NCBI GenBank assembly: GCA_903830565.1 | Contig: CAIKUF010000252.1 | Location: forward strand, 1 to 54,119 | Direction of reading: 5' to 3' | DNA length: 54,119 bases | Origin: an uncultured bacterium | GTDB taxonomy: Bacteria > Pseudomonadota > Gammaproteobacteria > Burkholderiales > Burkholderiaceae_C | Shown here: piece after piece, positions 48,473 through 54,119 of the stretch | Position numbering within the stretch: position 1 is the first letter of the stretch | Layout of the letters: every line of letters starts with the position of its first letter | Translations under genes and position numbers: made by a program | Notes under the pieces: model-generated | The model's database searches: none | What the model was told of the DNA's origin: nothing | Seen by the model: only the letters and a program-made list of their open reading frames with translations

Positions 48473-49476
48473 CGAACCACCTCACCCCGCGCCGCGACCG
48501 CGCTGCGCCGCGAACGCCAACCGCGGTACCAGCCGATGAGGCCGCTCGGATAGAACACCGCAATCGCGACAATCAGGCCGGCGTAGATGACGGTGTCGGT
48601 GCCGCGGCCCGAGCCGCCGAAGGCGGCGCGGGTCAACTCCTCGATCGTCGTCAGCACGATCGCGCCGACCACCGGCCCGGCCAAGGTGCCGATGCCGCCG
48701 AGGATGGCCACCAGCGCCATCTTGATCGACAGCGCCGTCGATAGGACCGAACCCGGATCGATATAGAGCTCCTTCTGCGCATACAGGCTGCCACCGAGCG
48801 CGGTGAAGAATGCGCTCAGCGACAGCGCCACCTGTTTATAGCGGGCGATGTTGATGCCTATGCTCCGCGCCGCGTCGGGCTCGTCCTTGATCGCACGAAG
48901 GTAGTAGCCGACGTAGCTGCGTTCGACCAGTGCCGTCGCAGCCAGCGTAAGCAGCAACAGCGCGAGTGCGAGCCAGTAGTAGGGCAGCTTGTCGGCGAAG
49001 ACCATCCAAGCCCAGCCTTCGTGCGTCATCGGCACGGTCAGGCCGACCGCGGCGCCGGCGTATTCCCAATTCGTGAACACGATTTGCACGATCTCGGCGA
49101 CTGCGATGGTCGCCATCGCGAAGTAGTGGCCCTTCAAGCGAAAGCAGGACCAGCCGAAAGCAAGGCTGAGCACCGCGGCGATCAAGCCGCCGACGAGCAT
49201 GCCGAGCCAGGGGTTGACGCCGAAGTTGAGCAACAGCAGCGTCGACGCGTAGGCGCCTACGCCGTAGAACGCTGCGTGCCCGAGCGAGACCTGGCCGGCA
49301 TAACCGCCCAGCAGATTCCAGGCGACGCCGAGCTGCGCGCCCATCAGCACGAGGATCAGCAGATTCAGGCTTGCCGCGTTGTCAACGAACATCGGCGCGA
49401 GCAACGCGACCAGAACCAGTGCGGTGCCGAACCAATATGTGCGCCGACTCGGCGCGTAGCGTGCGGGCGGCATCAT
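48469..49476 (-). CDS. livM: Branched-chain-amino-acid-type ABC permease LivM
   Basis: A permease of about 335 residues with eight or more transmembrane segments and the LivM hallmarks WNLLGGYAGQVSLGHAAFYGVGAY and RSYVGYYLRAIKDEPDAARSIGIN (the EAA-like coupling loop). The start codes GTGATGATG overlap the livH stop; ATG 49476 is chosen, with GTG 49479 or ATG 49473 possible. Confidence 0.92.
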   Translation of the reverse strand: MMPPARYAPSRRTYWFGTALVLVALLAPMFVDNAASLNLLILVLMGAQLGVAWNLLGGYAGQVSLGHAAFYGVGAYASTLLLLNFGVNPWLGMLVGGLIAAVLSLAFGWSCFRLKGHYFAMATIAVAEIVQIVFTNWEYAGAAVGLTVPMTHEGWAWMVFADKLPYYWLALALLLLTLAATALVERSYVGYYLRAIKDEPDAARSIGINIARYKQVALSLSAFFTALGGSLYAQKELYIDPGSVLSTALSIKMALVAILGGIGTLAGPVVGAIVLTTIEELTRAAFGGSGRGTDTVIYAGLIVAIAVFYPSGLIGWYRGWRSRRSAVAARGEVVR

Positions 49477-50342
49477 CACGCTTTGCCGAGCAGGCCCTGC
49501 GGCCTGAACATCAATACCGCGAGGAATACCACCAGAACGATCGCCATCTTGTACTGCGGCCCGAGCAACAAGCCGCCGACGACTTCGATCACGCCGACGA
49601 TGATGCCGGCCCAGAACGCGCCGGTGATGCTGCCGAAGCCGCCGAGGTTGACAACGACGAAAGCGATCAGGATGAAATTGGCGCCGACCTCAGGGAAGAT
49701 CGGGAAGAAGGTCGACAGCAGAGCACCGGCCGCGCCGGCGCAGGCCGCACCTATGCCCCAGGCGAGCGCGAACATCTTGTGCGCGTCGATGCCCATCAAC
49801 TGCGCTGCCTCCTTGTCGGCCGCGGTCGCCTCCAATGCCGCTCCCCACTTCGTGCGCTGCAAGAACAGATACACCGCCAGCGTCACCACTACCGCGCCCG
49901 CACCGGCGACGAGCTGCGGCCGACCGAGCTGCAAGCCGCCAAGCCGCACGGTGCCGGCGACCCACGAGTTCTCGATCGAGCGAAAGTCGGGCTTCCAGAG
50001 GAATTGCGCCACCCCGCGCAGCAGGATCATCAGTCCGAAGGTCGTGAAGATCTGGCTCACCATCGGCGCGCCGATGATGCGACGGATCACGAGCCGGTAG
50101 AGCAGCACGCCGAACGCGAACAGCATCAGCACGGTGAGCGGCAGCGTCAGCATCGGGTCGAGCGCGTAGAACGCGAACAGCCAGAAGCTCGAATACATGC
50201 CGAGCATCATGAATTCGCCGTGGGCGAAGTTGACGATGTCCATCACGCCGAAGATCATCGTCAGGCCGATCGCGACGAGCGCGTAGATCAGACCGATCAG
50301 CACGCCCGAGGCGAGCGTTTGGAGCAGGATCTCGACGGTCAT
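49476..50342 (-). CDS. livH: Branched-chain-amino-acid-type ABC permease LivH
   Basis: A 288-residue permease with about eight transmembrane segments. LivH motifs include IYALVAIGLTMIFGVMDIVNFAHGEFMMLG, KWGAALEATAADKEAAQLMGID (coupling loop) and LGGFGSITGAFWAGIIVG near the end. It lies 30 bp after the binding-protein gene and overlaps livM. Confidence 0.93.
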   Translation of the reverse strand: MTVEILLQTLASGVLIGLIYALVAIGLTMIFGVMDIVNFAHGEFMMLGMYSSFWLFAFYALDPMLTLPLTVLMLFAFGVLLYRLVIRRIIGAPMVSQIFTTFGLMILLRGVAQFLWKPDFRSIENSWVAGTVRLGGLQLGRPQLVAGAGAVVVTLAVYLFLQRTKWGAALEATAADKEAAQLMGIDAHKMFALAWGIGAACAGAAGALLSTFFPIFPEVGANFILIAFVVVNLGGFGSITGAFWAGIIVGVIEVVGGLLLGPQYKMAIVLVVFLAVLMFRPQGLLGKA

Positions 50343-50372
50343 GACGGACCCGGGCGTGTTGCGACAGGCAGC

Positions 50373-51653
50373 CTACTTACGCTTGTCCCAGGCCGGCATC
50401 GGCCAGACGATCTCGCGCGAGGCCACATTGAACGGCCAGACCGTGTGGTACTTGCCGTCGACGATTTGCACGAGAATGCCCGAGCCGTAGACGTTCTGCC
50501 CGGTCTCGTCGAACTTCACGCCCTTCCACGGCATGATGAGTTTGTTGCCCGGGATTTCGGTCGCCGCAAGCGCCTTGCGGATTGCTTCGGGGTTGGTCGA
50601 GCCGGCACGGTTGATCGCGTCGGCCATCACCATGATGCCGGTGAAGCTGCGCGCCGAGTTGCCGGTGAAGTCGGCGTTGTATCGGCTCCTGAACAAGTCG
50701 TTGACTTGTTTGATTAGCGGGTTGGTGTTCGCGAGATCGAGCGCCCAGACCTCGCGAGATATGACGTAGTCGGCGTCCTTGCCCAGCGTCTTGATGAACT
50801 CTGTGTCGGAGAAGCCCGCATCGTTGGCGAGGATCATGTCCGGCGCGAAGCCGAGTTCCTTGTATGTCTTCATCGAAAGCAGCGCGTCGCCGAGGTACGA
50901 AGACTGCAACACGACTTTGGGCGCCGCCGCTTTCAAGGTTTGCACCTCCGAGGTGAGCTGCGTACTCTTGGCCGGGTAGGTGATCTGCTTAACGAGCGTG
51001 AAGCCGCTGGCCGGCGCCAGCGTTGCCTCGAGCTTGGTGGTTTCCGTGCCCCACAGCGTGTTCTCGTTGAAGGTCGCCAGCGGGCCAACCTTGATGCCGC
51101 GCTTGACTTCGAGCTCCTTCATGAAGTCGAAGAAGTTGCGCACGAACAGGTCGTCGTGCGCCGTCGTGCGGAAGAACCACTTGAAGCCGCGCTGGGTCAG
51201 CGAGGCCGAAGACGATTCGGCGTTGAGAAACGGAATCTTGTAGCGCTCGGCGACCTGGCTCGCCGTCGCGGTGACGTTGCTGTTGTAGGCGCCGACGATG
51301 GCGACGACGTTCTCCTGGCTGATCAGCCGCTCGGCCTCGGTCGCGCCCGTTTGCGGGTTGCCTTGATGGTCGGCGAACACGAGTTTGATCTTCGCGCCCT
51401 TCAGGCCGGGCAGGCCGCCGCCGCCCGCGAAAGGCAGATCGGGAATGCCCTTGGCGCCGTTGTTGATGATGTCGGCCGCGAGTTCGAGCGCGTTCTTCAT
51501 CTCCGCGCCCGACGACGCCGCAGCGCCCGTCAACGGGTAGATCACACCGATCTTGACTTCCTGTTGCGCCTGCGCGGCAAACGTCAGGCCCAAGCCGAGG
51601 GCCGCGGCAGCCAGCGCCCGGATCGCGTTGCTAGGTGGTTCAGATCGATGCAT
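50373..51653 (-). CDS. livK: LivK-type periplasmic amino-acid/amide-binding protein
   Basis: A 426-residue type-1 periplasmic binding protein with a signal peptide (ALAAAALGLGLTFAAQA, cleavage near residue 30) and the family opening VKIGVIYPLTGAAASSGAEMKNALELA, then VVAIVGAYNSNVTATASQVAERYKIPFL and NDAGFSDTEFIK. GAGGAG precedes the ATG at 51653; in-frame codons upstream are not leader-like. The family is named for branched-chain amino acids but often binds amides, urea or aromatic acids. Neighbouring enzymes suggest a cyclic amide such as 5-oxoproline. Confidence 0.93.
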   Translation of the reverse strand: MHRSEPPSNAIRALAAAALGLGLTFAAQAQQEVKIGVIYPLTGAAASSGAEMKNALELAADIINNGAKGIPDLPFAGGGGLPGLKGAKIKLVFADHQGNPQTGATEAERLISQENVVAIVGAYNSNVTATASQVAERYKIPFLNAESSSASLTQRGFKWFFRTTAHDDLFVRNFFDFMKELEVKRGIKVGPLATFNENTLWGTETTKLEATLAPASGFTLVKQITYPAKSTQLTSEVQTLKAAAPKVVLQSSYLGDALLSMKTYKELGFAPDMILANDAGFSDTEFIKTLGKDADYVISREVWALDLANTNPLIKQVNDLFRSRYNADFTGNSARSFTGIMVMADAINRAGSTNPEAIRKALAATEIPGNKLIMPWKGVKFDETGQNVYGSGILVQIVDGKYHTVWPFNVASREIVWPMPAWDKRK

Positions 51654-51694
51654 GTTCGCTCCTCGTTGATTGAAATTGCAAGTATCGCGCAGGC

Positions 51695-52495
51695 TCAGAA
51701 GCTGGCCAGTTGGTGATTCAGCAGATCGGTGATCAGCATCGCCCCCGGCGCATGCGTGATGCAAAACTCGGGCCGCGCCTGCGCAATCGCCGCCTGCGGT
51801 GTCACGCCGCAAGCCCAGAAGACCGGCAACTCGTCTGCGCGCACATCGACGGCGTCGCCGTAGTCCGGCCGCGACAAGTCATCGATGCCGATCAGCGCCG
51901 GATCGCCTAGGTGCACCGGCGCGCCATGCACCGCCGCAAAGCGCGACGTGATCTGGATCGCGCGGATCGCCGCCCGGGCGCGCAGCGGCCGCATCGAGAC
52001 GACCATGGGCCCGCGAAACGGCCCGGCTGGAACGGTCGCAATGTTGGTGCGAAACATCGCGACGTTCCTGCCTTCGTCGACGTGGCGCAGCGCGATGCCT
52101 TCGTCGCGCAGCGCCTGCTCGAACGAGAACGAGCAGCCGAGAACGAAGGTCACGAGATCGTCGCGCCAGAGCTCGGCGACGGCGGTCGGCTCGGCGACGA
52201 GTTCGCCATGGCGCCAGACGCGATAGCGCGGCACGTCGATGCGGACGTCGATATCCGTGCCCAGCGCCGGCAACGCCCACTCGCCGGGTTCCGAGACCGC
52301 AAGCAGCGGGCAGGGCTTGGGGTTGCGCTGGCAATAGCGCAGAAAGTCGCCCGCCGAGGCTTCGGGGAGGATCACGACATTGCCCTGCACGTGACGTTCG
52401 GCGATGCCGCTGGTGTGCGACTGCCAGCGGCCGGCACGGATCTCGGCCCGGGCCTTGGCCGGGCTGGCGTCGCGAAGCAGCGGGGTTTGCAACAT
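51695..52495 (-). CDS. DUF1445 putative hydro-lyase / D-glutamate cyclase-family protein
   Basis: A 266-residue protein of the UPF0317/DUF1445 family (YcsI-like). Typical blocks are [86 protein letters not shown] and [14 protein letters not shown] mammalian homologue is a D-glutamate cyclase that makes 5-oxo-D-proline, so chemistry on 5-oxoproline or its open form is plausible here. It lies 41 bp upstream of livK and 50 bp after the LysR gene. Confidence 0.9.
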   Translation of the reverse strand: MLQTPLLRDASPAKARAEIRAGRWQSHTSGIAERHVQGNVVILPEASAGDFLRYCQRNPKPCPLLAVSEPGEWALPALGTDIDVRIDVPRYRVWRHGELVAEPTAVAELWRDDLVTFVLGCSFSFEQALRDEGIALRHVDEGRNVAMFRTNIATVPAGPFRGPMVVSMRPLRARAAIRAIQITSRFAAVHGAPVHLGDPALIGIDDLSRPDYGDAVDVRADELPVFWACGVTPQAAIAQARPEFCITHAPGAMLITDLLNHQLASF

Positions 52496-52545
52496 CCGGC
52501 GGATTGTGGGACCCGCCCCCGGGGCAAGACAAACGACTTATTTTT

Positions 52546-53454
52546 CTATGTCTTGATCGCTTTTTTCGATGACTTCGCTACGGCGTCGGCGTAGGCGAGC
52601 ACCGCATCGACAACGCCGCTGGCGCCGCGGCTGCCCGGATCGTGGCGGTACGACAGGTACACCGGCAGCGGCGGCAGCGGGGTGTCGCAGCGCAGTGGCT
52701 TGAGCGGCAGCCTGTCGGTCAGGCGGCGCACCGCGGCGAGCGGCAAGGTCGCGATGCCAAAGCCGCCTTCGACCAGTTGCATGATCGCCGAGATCGACGA
52801 GATCGCGTGCACCCGCGGCGGCGCCAGCCCGGTGCGGCGGAACAAGTCGAGCAGCGCCAAATGCGGTTGCGAGCCGCGCTGGAAAGTCAGCAGATCGAAT
52901 TGCGCGAGCTCGGCCAGCGTGTAGCTACGCTTGCGGTGCAATGTGCGCTTGCCGACGAAGGCCATCTCCATCGGCGGGAGCGCCCGGCTACGCAGCCCTT
53001 CTCCGTCCGCGGGCAGCGCGGCGAGCGCCAAGTCCAAGGTGCCTCGGCGCAACTGCTCGATGAGCAGCGGCGTCGTCTCCACCGTCAACTCAAGCTCGAA
53101 GCCCGGCTCGGTCTCGCGCATGTGCCGCAGCCAGTCGATCAGCCACGAGTGCAGCACCGACTCGATCGCGCCCATGCGCAAGGACAGAGCCCGCGCCGCC
53201 GGCGATCCCATTTCGGTCTTGATCTCGCGTTGCAGCGCGAGCATGCGTTCGGCGTAATCGAGGAAGCGCGAACCGGCGATCGTGAGGCGAATCTGCTTGT
53301 CGCGCCGGTCAAGCAGAAGCGTTCCGAGTTCGCCTTCGAGCGCCGCGATGCGGCTGGACATCGCCGACTGCGTGATGAACAGCTTCTCGGCCGCGCGCGA
53401 CATGCTCTTCAGGGAGGCGACCCAATAGAAGGCCTCGACAAAACGAAGATTCAA
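52546..53454 (-). CDS. LysR-family transcriptional regulator
   Basis: A 302-residue LysR regulator beginning with TTG at 53454 (GAGGG upstream), since NLRFVEAFYWVASLKSMSRAAEKLFITQSAMSSRIAALE is the complete family winged-helix N-terminus. The substrate-binding domain spans about residues 90-290. Unusually it heads a co-directional operon rather than being divergent: DUF1445, livKHMGF and oxoprolinase follow on the same strand, so it probably controls them and itself. The effector may be the transported compound. Confidence 0.92.
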   Translation of the reverse strand: MNLRFVEAFYWVASLKSMSRAAEKLFITQSAMSSRIAALEGELGTLLLDRRDKQIRLTIAGSRFLDYAERMLALQREIKTEMGSPAARALSLRMGAIESVLHSWLIDWLRHMRETEPGFELELTVETTPLLIEQLRRGTLDLALAALPADGEGLRSRALPPMEMAFVGKRTLHRKRSYTLAELAQFDLLTFQRGSQPHLALLDLFRRTGLAPPRVHAISSISAIMQLVEGGFGIATLPLAAVRRLTDRLPLKPLRCDTPLPPLPVYLSYRHDPGSRGASGVVDAVLAYADAVAKSSKKAIKT

Positions 53455-53743
53455 GATTGCCGGCCCTCGTCAGCAAAGCCCGCGGACAGCCGCGCTGAAT
53501 CCATGCAGCACATCTGCCCGCTCACGGCGGCGAATCGCCAGTGTGGGCAAGGCTTCAATGGTCGGCTCGGCGTTGGCCCGAGCGACGCGAAATTCACGGA
53601 GCGCCTGCAGGTCTAGCATGAACCGCGGGATGTTCCCGAATGAGCGGCCCAAGCGAAACGCCGGCTCGCCAGTGGAGGCGCGGCGGCCGTTCAGAAGGGC
53701 TGCAATCCGACGGGTCGACATGCTAAGAGGTTATCCGCAATCA
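53455..53743. other. Stretch without a confident gene
   Basis: A minus-strand open frame of 83 codons (53470-53721) is present but has no ribosome site and no recognised family. Its position between the LysR gene and an IS end suggests debris or a leader region. Nothing else is seen. Confidence 0.3.
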
Positions 53744-54119
53744 GTAGTGTCCGGCTTAATTGGAGTCAGCCGACGGCAAAGCCAATGCTGACGCGGGTTT
53801 CGAGGGATTCATGGGTGTCCACGATTTGAATTTCAGATCGCTGCTTTGCGATGCTCGGGGGTTTGAACCATGCCTATCCGGTTGCTTGCCAAATGACCTG
53901 ACTCGGACTATCTTCGGGCTGTGGATCCGCGCGGCTTTCCGACCACCCTGCCAGTATTCCAGCGTGTCTTCCCCAGCGACGCTGCCTGCGCCGCCTATCT
54001 GGAACAGCTGCGCTGGCCTGGCGGTTTCGACTGCCCGACGAGCGGGACCGTCGGCGAGCCGTACCGTTTCCCGAAGCGGTCGTCGGTTGTCCTGCGGTGC
54101 CGTGGCTGCCAAGCTGCTC
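53744..54119 (+). mobile_element. Left part of an IS1595-type insertion sequence, cut by the window edge
   Basis: The transposase N-terminus at 53921 onward is IS1595-like. The left end is placed near TAGTGTCCGGCTTAATTGG (about 53744) by its terminal-repeat look; this boundary is a guess, and the right end lies outside the window. Between 53765 and 53920 no other gene is seen. Confidence 0.5.
53921..54119 (+). CDS. IS1595-family transposase, N-terminal fragment (runs off the window)
   Basis: From GTG at 53921 (an in-frame stop lies at 53894) the product reads FPTTLPVFQRVFPSDAACAAYLE, then LRWPGGFDCP and VVLRCRGC. This is the N-terminal zinc-ribbon region of IS1595-family transposases, which normally carry CPxCG and CxxC. 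Here the second cysteine is Ser (CPTSG), so the zinc site may be incomplete. The DDE-type catalytic domain would lie beyond the window, so integrity cannot be judged. Confidence 0.7.
   Translation, partial: MDPRGFPTTLPVFQRVFPSDAACAAYLEQLRWPGGFDCPTSGTVGEPYRFPKRSSVVLRCRGCQAA

Noticed and set aside
53470-53721. 83-codon minus-strand frame upstream of the LysR gene as a gene
   Set aside because: No ribosome site, no recognisable family, and it lies next to an IS end.

Overview
The window is GC-rich (roughly two thirds G+C by eye) and reads as chromosome of a betaproteobacterium, most likely a Burkholderiales of the Rubrivivax/Leptothrix/Comamonadaceae type. The basis is a Bug/TctC-type solute-binding protein, FNR/DNR-type regulation, two-subunit isoquinoline-oxidoreductase-like genes, ybgC-tolQRA, tamA-tamB, and CCCCGC-type and GGGAGAGGG-type interspersed palindromic repeats. 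No rRNA, CRISPR array, prophage or integrase was seen. The only RNA gene found is tRNA-Arg(CCT).

Layout, plus strand unless noted. 0.2-3.5 kb: tctC-like gene, then menB and menE. 3.6-4.3 kb: RelB/YafQ toxin-antitoxin pair with its promoter. 4.3-6.6 kb: a small membrane protein (-), ygbA, an insertion-sequence-derived scrap, and a Crp/Fnr regulator (-). 6.8-9.2 kb (-): copZ, hyi, glycerate kinase, divergent from the copper ATPase copA (9.3-11.7 kb), which converges with and overlaps an HD-GYP gene (-). 13.0-20.0 kb: cytochrome c4-like (-), moxR, GNAT, S9 peptidase, M16 peptidase (-), CoxE-like VWA protein. 20.0-26.1 kb: tamA-tamB with ATGA overlaps. 26.1-27.8 kb: fadD (-), then tRNA-Arg. 28.2-31.0 kb: periplasmic molybdenum hydroxylase (large subunit frameshifted, 2Fe-2S subunit intact). 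31.1-34.1 kb: ybgC-tolQ-tolR-tolA and a channel-like membrane protein. 34.1-43.0 kb is all minus: a 1217-residue unknown membrane protein, the bufferin operon bufA-bufB-bufC, a CDP-alcohol phosphatidyltransferase, a decayed TVP38/TMEM64 remnant, a DUF3047 protein and cardiolipin synthase. 43.2-53.5 kb is a minus-strand catabolic operon: LysR, DUF1445 (D-glutamate-cyclase family), livK-H-M-G-F and a fused 5-oxoprolinase/hydantoinase. The right edge cuts an IS1595-type transposase.

Functionally the window holds copper handling (CopZ/CopA and a bufferin RiPP system), envelope biogenesis (TamAB, TolQRA, Cls, CDP-alcohol transferase), and a coherent uptake-plus-ring-opening operon for 5-oxoproline or a related cyclic amide. 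The most striking sequence feature is a 34-bp perfect palindrome flanked by 9-bp direct repeats at 30310-30361. It breaks the molybdenum hydroxylase gene just before its catalytic-glutamate motif; removing exactly 43 bp restores the frame. Two other genes (S9 peptidase, oxoprolinase) carry in-frame palindromic-repeat insertions, so short palindromic elements appear to invade coding sequence in this genome.
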